Source: Streptococcus sp. DTU_2020_1001019_1_SI_AUS_MUR_006
GTDB lineage: Bacteria; Bacillota; Bacilli; Lactobacillales; Streptococcaceae
Length of the DNA stretch: 64,000 bases
Direction: 5' to 3'
Assembly: GCF_032340315.1 (NCBI RefSeq)
Contig: NZ_CP135436.1
Span: 1,385,501-1,449,500, forward strand
How positions within the stretch are numbered: the first letter of the stretch is position 1; every line of letters starts with the position of its first letter. The notes beneath the pieces are model-generated. The model made no database searches. It was not told where the DNA came from and saw only the letters and a list, made by a program, of their open reading frames with translations. Of this stretch, positions 8,279-18,184 are shown one piece after another. Made by a program: the position numbers and the translations under genes.

Positions 8279-11200
8279 ATGAAGATTAATAAAAAATATC
8301 TAGCGGGATCTGCAGTGGTCCTTGCCTTAAGTGTTTGTGCTTATGCTTTAAATAAACATCAAGCACCTGAGAAAAAAGATGACAACCGTGTATCCTACGT
8401 TGATGGTAAAGAGTCTGAAGCTAAAAAGAATGAAACTCTGACACCAGACCAAGTTAGCAAGAAGGAAGGCATAGAAGCTGAACAGATTGTTACCAAAATC
8501 ACTGATCAAGGTTATGTGACTTCACACGGCGACCATTTCCATTACTATAATGGTAAGGTGCCTTATGATGCTATCTTTAGTGAAGAACTGGTCATGAAAG
8601 ATCCAAACTATCAGCTGAAGGATGAAGATATTGTCAATGAGATTAAAGGTGGCTATATCATCAAAGTTGATGGCAAATACTATGTCTATCTAAAAGATGC
8701 TAGCCATGCAGATAATGTTCGTACCAAAGACCAAATTGAGCGTCAGAAACGAGAAGGCACATCAGATAGAGGAAATGAAACTAAGGAAGTCCTTGCTGCA
8801 CGAGCTCAAGGCCGATATACAACGGATGATGGTTATGTCTTTAATGTTGCAGATATCATTGAAGATACAGGTGATGCCTATATCGTTCCTCACGGTGGAC
8901 ATTATCACTACGTTCCAAAGAGTTCACTTTCCTCAAGCGAGTTGGCTGCTGCACAAGCCTATCTGGCTGGCAGGAGAAGTCAACCGAGTGTGACGGACTA
9001 TAAACCGAATCCAAGTGTTGAACCAAGTCCTCAAGCAGATAACTCAGCTACAAACAAACCAGTAGCTCAAGTGGACGACCTTCAAAGTCTTCTTGCTCAG
9101 TTATATGCTTTACCAGTTAGTCAACGCTATCGAGAATCTGATGGTTTGGTATTTGATCCAGCTAAAATTACCAGTCGTACACCATCAGGGGTGGCAATTC
9201 CACACGGTAATCACTACCATTTCATTCCCTATAGTAGTATGTCTGCTTTGGAACAAAAGATTGCTCGTTTGATGCCACTTTCAGGTCTTGTAACACCATC
9301 AAATCCTTTAGAAACTCCAAGCAAACCTAGTGGAGATCATGAGCACAACCATGACCATGAAGATGCTAATCATGACCATCATAATGATGGAGAAGAACAT
9401 GATCATGGATTTGCAGCTGAGCGAGTGATTAGTGAGGATGAGCAAGGTTTTGTGGTTTCACATGGAGATCATGCCCACTATTTCTTTAAAAAAGATTTGT
9501 CAGCAGAGCAGATAAAGGCAGCGCAAGAACATTTACATGGTCACCATCAGGCAGAGCCTGTAAAACCTCTTGCCAAGACTGTAGAAAGTTTCTCTCGAGA
9601 TGCCAGCGATGAAGAAAAGATAGCTTATATCTCTAAAACCTATGGTGTTCCGCTTGAAGCTATCCGAATTTCAAATGGATTCTTTGTATTTGGAAATCCA
9701 GACCAGGCTTATGACCCAACTCACATTCACCCTTATGCAGTTCGAAAAGAACACGTTCGTATTCCGCTTCAAACAGGCGATGCAGAGCTTGATTTCCTAA
9801 ACGAACTCTATACAACTGCACTTCGGGATGGTGTCTCTCCATATAGTTTGCAGGTGGAAAATGGCAGCTTCGTCATTCCTCACGGAGACCATAATCACTA
9901 CATTAAAGTACAGACTAAAGGTTATGAAGTGGCTTTAAAACATAAGATTCCTGCCTTGCAATCCAACTACCAACCAGGTGCCTTTGATGAAGCTACTGTT
10001 CAGAATAAAATTGATCAACTTTTAGCAGAAAGTCGCGAAGTTTACAAGGATAAACCAATTTTACAAAGACAAATTGAGCTTGCCTTGGGACAATTCTCTG
10101 AAAATATGAAGAAGCTCTCAACAAACTCTACAGCTGGTTATCTGGCTGCTTTAGATCTCTTTGACAAGCAGTATATCCATGTTGATGCTAGCGTAAAACC
10201 AACAGAAATCAGTCCTTTAGATAAGAAATATCAAGCTTTAGTAGATAAGATTAATATCTTGGATACGGATGCTTATGGACTTCCTAAGAAGGATCTCTTG
10301 GCTCAGCTCCAAGAAAATAAATTGGCTCAAGATGAGGCTGGATTAGATGCAGTAGAAGCAAAACTAGAAGCCTTACAGGACTTTAATGATCGAACTGGAG
10401 TTACAACAGTCGAGTACATTAAGTATTTCTATCAACATCTGTCAGATGGTCGTTTAAATGATACTCTTAGAAATAAGGTTGCCAACTTAACTTGGACCCT
10501 TTATCAGTCACAATCCTTCCTTAAGGCGACTGACTTAAACAAACTCTTCCCTGAAATCTATCAAACAAAATTAGAGGTAGAAGAAGCAGTGAAGAATGAA
10601 TCTGTTGCTCATAAACCTTCTGAAACAATTTTAGATACTGAAAAAGTGGATGGTCACAGTGCTAAAACGGCAGTCTATGAATTTTTGAAAGGTTTGTATG
10701 ATGATATTAAACCTGAGGAACAAAGTAATCATGTTCGAAAAGGTCAAGTAGTAGAACTCTTAACGAAAGCTGAAGAGTTAGTGGCTCAAGTCAAAGAAGA
10801 GGGAGTCAAAGCTTCCCTTGCTGACGAAGTGAAAAATCTGAAAGCTGCTCTAGAAAAAGACGATGCAGACCTTGATGAACTAAACACACAAGTTCAAGAT
10901 CTTCTAAAACGAATTTCACAAACCATTCAGACTGAACGTGAGAATGCCAACCAAGACCCAGAGGTTTTAGTTCTTTATCAAAAACTATACAACGGAGTTA
11001 TTGCCCTTCATACTTATTTAGAAATGAATAATGGTTCTGATGCTGACTTTGAAAAAGTAGATGCCTTGTTTGATAAATTGTCAGCTGCAAGCAAAGACAA
11101 GCAAGCTCTTCTAGCTCTTGCTCAAGAAATTGTCTCATTAAACCAGGAATTTCAATCTAAAGTCAAGCCAGCTGAAGTTAACACCGAAACAGCCAATAAA

Positions 11201-11281
11201 GAAACAAACGATAAACAAGCTGAGTCAACCTTAACTCCTGCAACTACATCTTCAGAAACAAGAGAAAAAGTAGCAGAATAA
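8279..11281 (+). CDS. phtE: histidine-triad surface protein PhtE
   Basis: A 1000-residue Pht protein, near the ~1040 of pneumococcal PhtE. Motifs: HGDHFH 83-88, HGGHYH 205-210, HGNHYH 309-314, HGDHAH 395-400 and HGDHNH 535-540. In addition a histidine/aspartate-rich stretch at ~354-379 (GDHEHNHDHEDANHDHH) looks like an extra metal sponge. The C-terminal 400 residues are predicted helical and charged, without triads. The signal region has LSVC as in PhtD. It is the last gene of the zinc block and is followed by a terminator shared with convergent pepT. Confidence 0.93.
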   Translation: MKINKKYLAGSAVVLALSVCAYALNKHQAPEKKDDNRVSYVDGKESEAKKNETLTPDQVSKKEGIEAEQIVTKITDQGYVTSHGDHFHYYNGKVPYDAIFSEELVMKDPNYQLKDEDIVNEIKGGYIIKVDGKYYVYLKDASHADNVRTKDQIERQKREGTSDRGNETKEVLAARAQGRYTTDDGYVFNVADIIEDTGDAYIVPHGGHYHYVPKSSLSSSELAAAQAYLAGRRSQPSVTDYKPNPSVEPSPQADNSATNKPVAQVDDLQSLLAQLYALPVSQRYRESDGLVFDPAKITSRTPSGVAIPHGNHYHFIPYSSMSALEQKIARLMPLSGLVTPSNPLETPSKPSGDHEHNHDHEDANHDHHNDGEEHDHGFAAERVISEDEQGFVVSHGDHAHYFFKKDLSAEQIKAAQEHLHGHHQAEPVKPLAKTVESFSRDASDEEKIAYISKTYGVPLEAIRISNGFFVFGNPDQAYDPTHIHPYAVRKEHVRIPLQTGDAELDFLNELYTTALRDGVSPYSLQVENGSFVIPHGDHNHYIKVQTKGYEVALKHKIPALQSNYQPGAFDEATVQNKIDQLLAESREVYKDKPILQRQIELALGQFSENMKKLSTNSTAGYLAALDLFDKQYIHVDASVKPTEISPLDKKYQALVDKINILDTDAYGLPKKDLLAQLQENKLAQDEAGLDAVEAKLEALQDFNDRTGVTTVEYIKYFYQHLSDGRLNDTLRNKVANLTWTLYQSQSFLKATDLNKLFPEIYQTKLEVEEAVKNESVAHKPSETILDTEKVDGHSAKTAVYEFLKGLYDDIKPEEQSNHVRKGQVVELLTKAEELVAQVKEEGVKASLADEVKNLKAALEKDDADLDELNTQVQDLLKRISQTIQTERENANQDPEVLVLYQKLYNGVIALHTYLEMNNGSDADFEKVDALFDKLSAASKDKQALLALAQEIVSLNQEFQSKVKPAEVNTETANKETNDKQAESTLTPATTSSETREKVAE

Positions 11282-11330
11282 CAAAAAGTTCAGTCAACTA
11301 CCGTGTCAAAAGTAGATGCTGATAAAAAAA

Positions 11331-11360
11331 GAGGTCGGGAATTTTTTCCCGATCTCTTTA
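11331..11360. terminator. bidirectional terminator between phtE and pepT
   Basis: GAGGTCGGGA (11331-11340) pairs with TCCCGATCTC (11347-11356), flanked by A and T runs, so it can serve both convergent genes. The ~45 bp before it (AAAAAGTTCAGTCAACTACC...) recur before the terminator at 14157, so this is a repeated intergenic element. Confidence 0.8.
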
Positions 11361-12581
11361 GTCTTTATAAGCTACAATTCCAATGATAGTATCAACTGCA
11401 CGCTCCATGGTTTGAAGACTAACATATTCAAAACGACCGTGCATATTTTCACCACCGGCGAAGATATTTGGCGTAGGAATTCCCATAAAGGAAATCTTAG
11501 ACCCATCTGTTCCACCACGGATAGGCTCAATAATTGGAGTAATATCAAGACTTTCCATTACTGATTTAGCGATGGTGATTGGAGTCATATCCTTTTCAAT
11601 GACTTCCTTCATGTTGTAATATTGGTCTGTCAAAGTCAAGGTTACACGATCGCTACCAAGTTCTTGGTTCATCTTATCAGCAATAGCTTGCATGGCAGCT
11701 TTACGCGCTTCGAAGCTTTCTTTTTCAAAGTCGCGAATGATGTAGCTAGCACGCGCTTCCTCAACAGTACCAGTTATATCCATGAGATGGAAGAAACCTT
11801 GGTAACCCTCAGTCAACTCAGGTCGGTCACCAGCTGGAAGTTGATTGTGGAAGTTGATGGCTAACTGGAGAGCATTGACCATTTGTCCTTTAGCTGTTCC
11901 TGGGTGAACATTACGGCCTTGGAAGTGAAGTTCAGCTCCTGCAGCAGAGAAGGTTTCATACTGCAATTCTCCAAGAGGTCCGCCGTCAACTGTATAAGCA
12001 AAGTCAACATTGAAGTCCTCTGCATCAAATTTGTTGGCACCAACGCCGATTTCTTCATCGGGACCAAAGCCGACACGGATTTCACAGTGCTTTATTTCAG
12101 GATGAGCGTTCAAGTATTCGATAGCTGTCATGATTTCAGCGATACCAGATTTGTCATCAGCGCCGAGAAGAGTAGTTCCATCTGTAGTAATTAAAGTTTG
12201 GCCATGGTATTTCTCTAAGCTCTTAAAATCTGCTGGATCAAGTTTGAAACCAGAATTCCCAAGCTCTATAACACCACCGTCGTAGTTTTCAATAACTTGC
12301 GGGTTAACACCTTCAGCATTAAAATCAGCTGTATCCATGTGGGAGATAAAACCAATCTTACGAGTCAAACTTGGGTCGTTGGCTGGTAAGGTTCCGATAG
12401 CAAAACCGTTTGGTAGATAGTAGACATTTTGCAAACCGACACGTTTCATCTCAGGGATGAGGACATTGGTTGCGAAGTCTACTTGACTTTGGGTACTTGG
12501 TGTAGTGGTTGAATGTTCGTCAGAACGAGTATTGACTTTGACATAAGTCAAAAAACGCTCCAACAATGTTGGATATTTCAT
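11358..12581 (-). CDS. pepT: peptidase T (tripeptide aminopeptidase)
   Basis: A 407-residue M20B metallopeptidase that removes the N-terminal residue of tripeptides in the cytosol. Two-zinc site residues are visible: His81 and Asp83 (SHMDTADF), Asp142 (LGADDKSG), Glu176/Glu177 (GPDEEIG) and Asp199 (TVDGG). The length equals E. coli PepT. The start ATG (12579-12581) has AGGAGTT upstream. It is convergent with phtE and divergent from hemH. pepT-hemH after phtE is also the order I remember in pneumococcus. Confidence 0.95.
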   Translation of the reverse strand: MKYPTLLERFLTYVKVNTRSDEHSTTTPSTQSQVDFATNVLIPEMKRVGLQNVYYLPNGFAIGTLPANDPSLTRKIGFISHMDTADFNAEGVNPQVIENYDGGVIELGNSGFKLDPADFKSLEKYHGQTLITTDGTTLLGADDKSGIAEIMTAIEYLNAHPEIKHCEIRVGFGPDEEIGVGANKFDAEDFNVDFAYTVDGGPLGELQYETFSAAGAELHFQGRNVHPGTAKGQMVNALQLAINFHNQLPAGDRPELTEGYQGFFHLMDITGTVEEARASYIIRDFEKESFEARKAAMQAIADKMNQELGSDRVTLTLTDQYYNMKEVIEKDMTPITIAKSVMESLDITPIIEPIRGGTDGSKISFMGIPTPNIFAGGENMHGRFEYVSLQTMERAVDTIIGIVAYKD

Positions 12582-12734
12582 CGTAACTCCTTTTTCCTTC
12601 TTTTAAAACCATTGTATCATAGAAAGAAGAGAAAAACAAAAGTCAGAAGGGAGGTAACATTCTTATGTTAGCGTTTACTTATGGCTGTTTTAGTGATACA
12701 ATAAAAAAGATAAAAATATCACAAGGATGCAAAT

Positions 12735-13829
12735 ATGAAAAAAGCGATTTTAATGATGACATTTGGTTCCCCAGAAGAGATTACCTTTGAAGGAGTAGCC
12801 GATTTTTTTACCAACATTCGTCGTGGAGTTCGACCTCAAGATCACGAGATTCAAACACTTTATGATAATTATGTTCGAATTGGAGGAACTCCACTACAAA
12901 AAATTACCCGTGAAGAAGTTGCCTTAGTAGATGCTAGATTGGGAAATGAATATAGTGTCTATTTTGCCAATAAATTTTCAACCCCTTTTATTCCAGATGT
13001 GATTCGGCAAATGGAAGCAGATGGAATTGAAAAGTGTATTTGCTTGATTTTGGAACCACACTATTCCTTTTACTCTGTCATGGGGTACGAAAAGTTTCTG
13101 GAAAGCAAACAAATTCAGTTTTTAGTTATTAAGGACTGGTATCAAGAAGAAGCCCTCTTAAACTATTGGACAGATGAAATTGCTAGGATTTTAAAAGAAA
13201 AGGTGAAACAGGATAGCTTTAAAGTCATCTTTTCTGCCCACAGTGTGCCCATTTTTGCCTTAGATTTTGGTGATCCCTATATCGACCAGATTTTCGAAAA
13301 TAGCAAGTTAATTGCTGAAAAATTAGGCTTGAAACCAGAGCAATATACCAACACTTGGCAGAGCGAAAGTGATATTGGTATTCCTTGGATTAAACCAGAT
13401 GTCCTGGAATATCTTAGAGAGCAGAAAGAACATCCAGAGCATTATATTTTTGTACCCATTAGTTTTATTAGTGAGCACATTGAAGTCTTGTTTGACAACG
13501 ATGTGGAATGTTATGACTTGTGTCAGGAATTGGAGGTGAACTACCATCGGCCACCAATGCCAAATACAGATTCTCGTTTGATTGATGCCTTGGTCAATAT
13601 TGTCCGAGCTAACGAACATAAAGAATTTAGAGAATTCCTCCCAGAAGAAGAGACCTTTGATGAATTAGTCCCTTCGGATGAAACTAAGAATATTTTAGAT
13701 GAATCACAAGACTTACAAATGCCAGAATTTGTTAAAAAATTAATAGAGAAAAAAGGTCGTGAAAATGTCAAGATGCCTTATTTAATCAAAAAAATGCTTG
13801 AAAAAGCTGGCAAATTACCTAAAGACTAA
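12735..13829 (+). CDS. hemH: ferrochelatase-family protein HemH
   Basis: A 364-residue class II chelatase that inserts iron into a porphyrin. Catalytic His169 (FSAHSVP) and Glu247 (ISEHIEVL) are present. Streptococci of this group lack the rest of haem synthesis, so the gene is an orphan; its physiological substrate (scavenged coproporphyrin or protoporphyrin) is uncertain. A tail of ~65 residues after ~300 goes beyond the catalytic fold and contains two similar helices ([11 protein letters not shown] and [11 protein letters not shown]). A promoter with TGATACAAT (-10 at 12697-12702) and TTTACT (12673-12678) lies upstream. Confidence 0.9.
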   Translation: MKKAILMMTFGSPEEITFEGVADFFTNIRRGVRPQDHEIQTLYDNYVRIGGTPLQKITREEVALVDARLGNEYSVYFANKFSTPFIPDVIRQMEADGIEKCICLILEPHYSFYSVMGYEKFLESKQIQFLVIKDWYQEEALLNYWTDEIARILKEKVKQDSFKVIFSAHSVPIFALDFGDPYIDQIFENSKLIAEKLGLKPEQYTNTWQSESDIGIPWIKPDVLEYLREQKEHPEHYIFVPISFISEHIEVLFDNDVECYDLCQELEVNYHRPPMPNTDSRLIDALVNIVRANEHKEFREFLPEEETFDELVPSDETKNILDESQDLQMPEFVKKLIEKKGRENVKMPYLIKKMLEKAGKLPKD

Positions 13830-13852
13830 GTGAAAATAGAAAAGAACTGGTA

Positions 13853-13958
13853 ATACTCTTCGAAAATCAAATTCAAACTGCGTCAACGTCGCCTTGCCGT
13901 ACTCAAGTACAGCCTGCGGCTAGTTTCCTAGTTTGTTCTTTGATTTTCATTGAGTATA
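13853..13958. repeat. BOX element, A-C form without boxB
   Basis: ATACTCTTCGAAAATC opens the element, the boxA core CGTCAACGTCGCCTTGCCGTA follows with only CTCAAGTA before boxC (AGCCTGCGGCTAG...TTGATTTTCATTGAGTAT). This is the dispersed BOX repeat of pneumococcus and relatives, with no boxB copies. BOX elements are thought to be mobilised passively and can affect nearby expression. The A and C parts pair to a long stem. Confidence 0.88.
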
Positions 13959-14108
13959 AGGTTTGTTTCAGATTTCTGCTAAGGCAGTATATAACTTAGA
14001 ACGTGAAAGAAAAGGCGGTGGGACAGAAATCGATAGACAAAGTCTTGATTTCGTAGTCCCAGCCCCGCGAGGATGATTAGGAGCTTTTTGGAGTCTAAAA
14101 GACGAACA

Positions 14109-14189
14109 AAAAGTTCAATCAGCTACCGCGTCAAATTATGATTGATAATAAAAAGTGAGGTCGGGATCTTTTTGTCCCAACCTCTTTTT
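14109..14189. terminator. repeated intergenic element ending in a bidirectional terminator
   Basis: GAGGTCGGGA (14157-14166) and TCCCAACCTC (14175-14184) form the stem between convergent hemH and mnmE. The preceding segment (AAAAAGTTCAATCAGCTACC..., from 14109) matches 11285-11330 with a few differences, so the whole ~80 bp unit occurs twice, either side of pepT-hemH. The rest of the 395-bp gap (13959-14108) holds no gene I can support; it contains a GGTGGGACAG stretch of repeat-like character. Confidence 0.7.
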
Positions 14190-14224
14190 AGGTGACTAGC
14201 ATTTTTTTTGACCTAGTTTTGATG

Positions 14225-15598
14225 TTATTTACCCAGACAAAATTGGCTGAACAACTGTGTAATGAGTTCATCTGGAGCAGCATCACCAGTGATTTCTCCG
14301 AGGATTTCCCAAGTACGTGTCAAATCAACTTGAAGCAAATCAACTGGCATCCCCAGCTCAAGACCTTCGTTAACTGCTTGTAAGCTTTCGACTGCCTTTT
14401 CAATTAATGAAATGTGACGGGCGTTGGATAGATAGGTAGCATCTTGTTCAACAAGTCCTGCATTTTCAAAGAAGAGGTTATTGATGCGATCTTCAATCTT
14501 ATCAATGTTTTGATTTTTGAGGACCGAAATACGGATGACATCATCTGGAAGCTCAGCAGTTTCAATCGCTTCTGGGAGGTCAGTTTTGTTGATAAGAATG
14601 ATTCGATTAGTATCTTGACTAATTTCAAGAAGTTGTCGGTCTTGGGCAGTTAGTGGTTCACTAGCATTTAGAACCAGTAGAACCAAGTCAGCTTCCTTGA
14701 GAGCTTTTTTGGAGCGCTCGACACCGATTTGTTCGACGATGTCATCTGTTTCACGGATACCAGCAGTATCAATCAACTTAAGTGGAACACCGTTGATATT
14801 GACGTATTCTTCAATGACGTCACGAGTTGTACCTGCAATATCCGTTACAATGGCCTTATCTTCACGCAGGAGGTTATTAAGAAGGCTAGACTTCCCAACG
14901 TTTGGACGACCAATGATAGCCGTTGAAATACCTTCACGGAGAATCTTCCCACGACGTGCCGTTTTTAAGAGATTGGTTAAGAGTTGTTCAAACTCCAAGG
15001 TCTTTTCACGGACAACAGCAGTAGTGGCTTCTTCAACATCGTCGTATTCAGGATAGTCGATATTAACCTCTACTTGTGCTAGTGTATTGAGGATTTCCTG
15101 ACGAGTATTATTAATCAAGTCAGATAGAGAACCGTCTAATTGTTTGACCGCTATATTCATAGCCTTATCAGTCTTGGCGCGGATGATATCCATAACAGCT
15201 TCAGCCTGAGTCAAGTCCACACGACCGTTGAGGAAGGCACGCTTGGTAAATTCTCCAGGTTCAGCCATACGAGCCCCTTCACGGATAGCCAGTTGGAGAA
15301 TTTCATTAGTTACGGCGATTCCACCGTGAGTGTTAATCTCGATAATATCTTCACGAGTGAAGGTCTTTGGAGATTTCATAGCCCCAATCATAACCTCGTC
15401 CATGACCTTACCAGTTTGAGGGTCAACAATGTGGCCGTAGTTAAGAGTGTGGCTAGCAACCTTGCTCAAGTCCTTGCCTTTAAAGATTTTCTGCGCAATG
15501 GCAAAACTATCCGTTCCGCTTAGGCGGACTATCCCAATAGCACCTTCACCAAGCGGTGTCGAGATGGCTGCAATGGTATCAAATTCCCGTGTAATCAT
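14225..15598 (-). CDS. mnmE: tRNA modification GTPase MnmE
   Basis: A 457-residue TrmE-type GTPase that, with MnmG, builds the 5-carboxymethylaminomethyl group on wobble uridine 34 of tRNAs. The N-terminal tetrahydrofolate-binding domain is at 1-120, then helices, then the inserted G domain: P-loop GRPNVGKSS (230-238), AGTTRD, DTAG and NKTD. The protein ends in CLGK, the family C-terminal C(I/L/V)GK motif. The start codon is at 15596-15598 with GGAATTGAAATG context. It lies in a convergent position to hemH. Confidence 0.96.
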   Translation of the reverse strand: MITREFDTIAAISTPLGEGAIGIVRLSGTDSFAIAQKIFKGKDLSKVASHTLNYGHIVDPQTGKVMDEVMIGAMKSPKTFTREDIIEINTHGGIAVTNEILQLAIREGARMAEPGEFTKRAFLNGRVDLTQAEAVMDIIRAKTDKAMNIAVKQLDGSLSDLINNTRQEILNTLAQVEVNIDYPEYDDVEEATTAVVREKTLEFEQLLTNLLKTARRGKILREGISTAIIGRPNVGKSSLLNNLLREDKAIVTDIAGTTRDVIEEYVNINGVPLKLIDTAGIRETDDIVEQIGVERSKKALKEADLVLLVLNASEPLTAQDRQLLEISQDTNRIILINKTDLPEAIETAELPDDVIRISVLKNQNIDKIEDRINNLFFENAGLVEQDATYLSNARHISLIEKAVESLQAVNEGLELGMPVDLLQVDLTRTWEILGEITGDAAPDELITQLFSQFCLGK

Positions 15599-15693
15599 TT
15601 CAATTCCTTTATAGTTTATTTGTTTGTATAGACTAATATCTCTTCAAATTGTAACAAATTTTAGTATTTTCTTCAATGAATGTTACTTATAAA

Positions 15694-15724
15694 GAAAAGC
15701 CTAAGCAGATTGCTTAAGCTTTAC
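15694..15724 (-). terminator. terminator of the tautomerase gene
   Basis: AAGCTTAAGC pairs with GCTTAGGCTT on the minus strand (15697-15721), followed by TTTCTTT. It overlaps the stop codon of the small gene above it. Confidence 0.7.
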
Positions 15725-15903
15725 TTAGTGCGCATTTCGCCTTGTGGGAAATAGGTTCCTTCAGGCATATCGTTGATAATGACATGAACAGCAGATTGAG
15801 GTGCACCAGTGTTGCGAACAACAGCTTCCGTAACTTCCTTGGCTAGGGCTTTCTTTTGCTCTAGCGTGCGTCCTTCAAATAAATCGATGCGTACAAATGG
15901 CAT
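15721..15903 (-). CDS. 4-oxalocrotonate tautomerase family protein
   Basis: A 60-residue protein beginning MPFVRIDLFEGR. After removal of Met the catalytic Pro1 is exposed, and the small size is exactly that of the family, which forms hexamers of beta-alpha-beta units. An ATG five codons upstream is open, but GGAGG (15909-15913) sits seven bases before the MPF start and inside any longer version, so 15903 is chosen. Streptococci have no aromatic meta-cleavage pathway, so the natural substrate is unknown. Confidence 0.9.
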   Translation of the reverse strand: MPFVRIDLFEGRTLEQKKALAKEVTEAVVRNTGAPQSAVHVIINDMPEGTYFPQGEMRTK

Positions 15904-15979
15904 AATTGCGTCCTCCACTAGTTATTTGATTTCTTCTATTTTACCACAATTTGCCGTTTAAAGCTTTGAGAAAATATGG

Positions 15980-15985
15980 TATACT
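15980..15985 (+). promoter_or_regulatory. extended -10 promoter of tdk
   Basis: TGGTATACT gives an extended -10 (TATACT at 15980-15985), 41 bp before tdk. No convincing -35 was found at normal spacing. Confidence 0.55.
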
Positions 15986-16026
15986 AGAATGTAGCAAAAA
16001 TTTAGAAATGGACGTGAAATAGAAGC

Positions 16027-16626
16027 ATGGCACAGTTGTATTATCGTTATGGGACCATGAACTCAGGAAAAACGATTGAGATTCTCAAAGTAGCCTATAA
16101 CTATGAGGAGCAAGGAAAGGGAGTTGTGATTATGACTTCGGCTCTGGATACGCGTGACGGTGTTGGCTATGTTTCAAGTCGAATTGGGATGAAAAGACCA
16201 GCAGTTGCTATTGAGGAAACAACGGATATCTTTGGATTTATCCGAGATTTACCTGAAATGCCTTACTGTGTACTTGTCGATGAAGCCCAGTTTTTAAAGC
16301 GTCACCATGTTTACGACCTAGCTCGTGTTGTGGATGAGTTAGACATACCTGTTATGGCATTTGGTTTAAAAAATGACTTTCGTAATGAACTATTCGAAGG
16401 TTCAAAATATCTTCTGCTCTTAGCAGACAAGATTGACGAAATCAAGACCATCTGTCAGTATTGCAAGAAAAAAGCAACCATGGTGTTGCGTACGCAGAAT
16501 GGTCTGCCAGTCTATGATGGTGAGCAGATCCAGATAGGTGGCAATGAAACCTATATCTCGGTTTGCCGTAAACATTATTTTGCCCCACTGATAACATCTA
16601 AAAAGGAACAAGACTATGACAATTGA
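16027..16626 (+). CDS. tdk: thymidine kinase
   Basis: A 199-residue type II thymidine kinase that phosphorylates thymidine for salvage. The P-loop GTMNSGKT is at 9-16, the Walker B-like VDEAQFL near 92, and the zinc lasso cysteines appear as CQYC and later CRKH. The gene overlaps the next ORF by 11 bp and heads the tdk-GNAT-prfA-prmC-tsaC-GNAT-glyA run, an arrangement common in streptococci. Confidence 0.95.
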   Translation: MAQLYYRYGTMNSGKTIEILKVAYNYEEQGKGVVIMTSALDTRDGVGYVSSRIGMKRPAVAIEETTDIFGFIRDLPEMPYCVLVDEAQFLKRHHVYDLARVVDELDIPVMAFGLKNDFRNELFEGSKYLLLLADKIDEIKTICQYCKKKATMVLRTQNGLPVYDGEQIQIGGNETYISVCRKHYFAPLITSKKEQDYDN

Positions 16627-17095
16627 ACTAAGAGATGTTACAATGAAAAATTATTTTGATGTTCTGAATTTGGATGTTAAGGAATATCAAAAACAATTTA
16701 TTGCTACCAACGCAATTAGTTTAGCTGAAGCATATGTCTACACAAAAAATGGAGATTTTGTAGCTCCATTGGCAATTTACGATAATAATGCAATCATAGG
16801 TTTTGTGATGTTAGCTTATGATAAAAAAATCGGAATTAGTAATGGAAATTATTTACTTTTTCGTTTCATGATTGATAAGCATTTTCAAGATCAAGGATAT
16901 TTTAAACCAATTATGGATAAGGTGCTAGACTATGTTCGGACAGCGCCAGCGGGTTTATCCAATAAACTGTGGTTGTCTTATGAACCAGAAAATGAACATG
17001 CAAGATCTTGTTACCTCAGTTATGGATTTAAAGAAACTGGGGAAAAATTTGAGAACGAAGTAGTAGCAATCTATGATTTAACAATTGAGAAATAA
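16616..17095 (+). CDS. GNAT family N-acetyltransferase
   Basis: A 159-residue protein with GNAT fold features: the A-motif region [20 protein letters not shown] and the B-motif [18 protein letters not shown]. It starts inside the tdk stop region (ATGACAATTGA), indicating translational coupling. It resembles SpeG/YjcK-like small-molecule acetyltransferases, but the acceptor cannot be told. It is followed by prfA after 9 bp. Confidence 0.85.
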   Translation: MTIELRDVTMKNYFDVLNLDVKEYQKQFIATNAISLAEAYVYTKNGDFVAPLAIYDNNAIIGFVMLAYDKKIGISNGNYLLFRFMIDKHFQDQGYFKPIMDKVLDYVRTAPAGLSNKLWLSYEPENEHARSCYLSYGFKETGEKFENEVVAIYDLTIEK

Positions 17096-17104
17096 GGAGA
17101 AAAA

Positions 17105-18184
17105 ATGAACATCTATGATCAACTACAAGCTGTAGAAGACCGTTATGAAGAGTTGGGAGAATTGCTGAGCGACCCTGATGTGGTCTCTGATACCAAGCGT
17201 TTCATGGAGCTTTCAAAAGAGGAAGCTTCTACTCGTGATACCGTAACTGCCTATCGCGAATACAAACAAGTTCTTCAAAACATTATCGATGCCGAAGAGA
17301 TGATTAAAGAATCAGGTGGAGATGCGGACTTGGAAGAAATGGCCAAGCAAGAACTCAAAGATGCCAAGGCTGAAAAAGAAGAATACGAAGAAAAACTAAA
17401 AATCTTGCTTCTTCCTAAAGATCCAAACGATGATAAGAACATCATCCTTGAAATCCGTGGAGCTGCTGGTGGAGATGAGGCAGCCCTCTTTGCTGGTGAC
17501 CTTCTAACAATGTACCAAAAGTATGCTGAAGCCCAAGGTTGGCGCTTTGAAGTCATGGAGGCTTCTATGAACGGTGTCGGTGGTTTCAAAGAAGTAGTTG
17601 CTATGGTTTCTGGTCAGTCTGTCTACTCTAAACTTAAGTATGAATCAGGTGCCCACCGTGTGCAACGTGTCCCTGTGACAGAAAGCCAAGGGCGTGTTCA
17701 TACCTCTACAGCAACAGTTCTTGTTATGCCTGAAGTGGAAGAAGTAGAGTACGATATTGATCCAAAAGACCTTCGTGTGGATATCTACCACGCGTCAGGT
17801 GCTGGTGGACAGAACGTCAACAAGGTTGCGACTGCTGTTCGTATTGTTCACTTGCCAACCAATATCAAGGTTGAAATGCAGGAAGAACGTACCCAGCAGA
17901 AAAACCGTGAGAAGGCTATGAAGATTATTCGTGCGCGTGTTGCTGACCACTTTGCACAGATTGCTCAAGACGAGCAAGACGCAGAGCGTAAGTCTACTAT
18001 CGGTACTGGTGACCGTTCAGAACGTATCCGTACTTATAACTTCCCACAAAACCGTGTAACAGACCACCGTATCGGCTTGACTCTTCAAAAACTTGATACT
18101 ATCTTGTCTGGTAAACTAGATGAAGTTGTGGACGCCTTGGTTCTTTACGACCAAACTCAAAAATTAGAAGAATTAAACAAATAA
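17105..18184 (+). CDS. prfA: peptide chain release factor 1
   Basis: A 359-residue class I release factor that reads UAA and UAG. The GGQ motif that triggers hydrolysis is at residues 234-236 ([10 protein letters not shown]), where PrmC methylates Gln236. The N-terminal helical domain and the [16 protein letters not shown] region are typical. It overlaps prmC by one base (TAATG), the usual pairing of substrate and modifying enzyme. Confidence 0.97.
   Translation: MNIYDQLQAVEDRYEELGELLSDPDVVSDTKRFMELSKEEASTRDTVTAYREYKQVLQNIIDAEEMIKESGGDADLEEMAKQELKDAKAEKEEYEEKLKILLLPKDPNDDKNIILEIRGAAGGDEAALFAGDLLTMYQKYAEAQGWRFEVMEASMNGVGGFKEVVAMVSGQSVYSKLKYESGAHRVQRVPVTESQGRVHTSTATVLVMPEVEEVEYDIDPKDLRVDIYHASGAGGQNVNKVATAVRIVHLPTNIKVEMQEERTQQKNREKAMKIIRARVADHFAQIAQDEQDAERKSTIGTGDRSERIRTYNFPQNRVTDHRIGLTLQKLDTILSGKLDEVVDALVLYDQTQKLEELNK

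Noticed and set aside
9335..9420. His-codon-rich stretch as a possible tandem DNA repeat or CRISPR-like array
   Set aside because: It is a coding low-complexity segment of PhtE with no regular repeat-spacer period. No CRISPR array was seen anywhere in the window.
14697..15056. 119-codon plus-strand ORF and several others inside mnmE (for example 15140-15523)
   Set aside because: They are opposite-strand shadows of mnmE, have no ribosome binding site and no family sequence.
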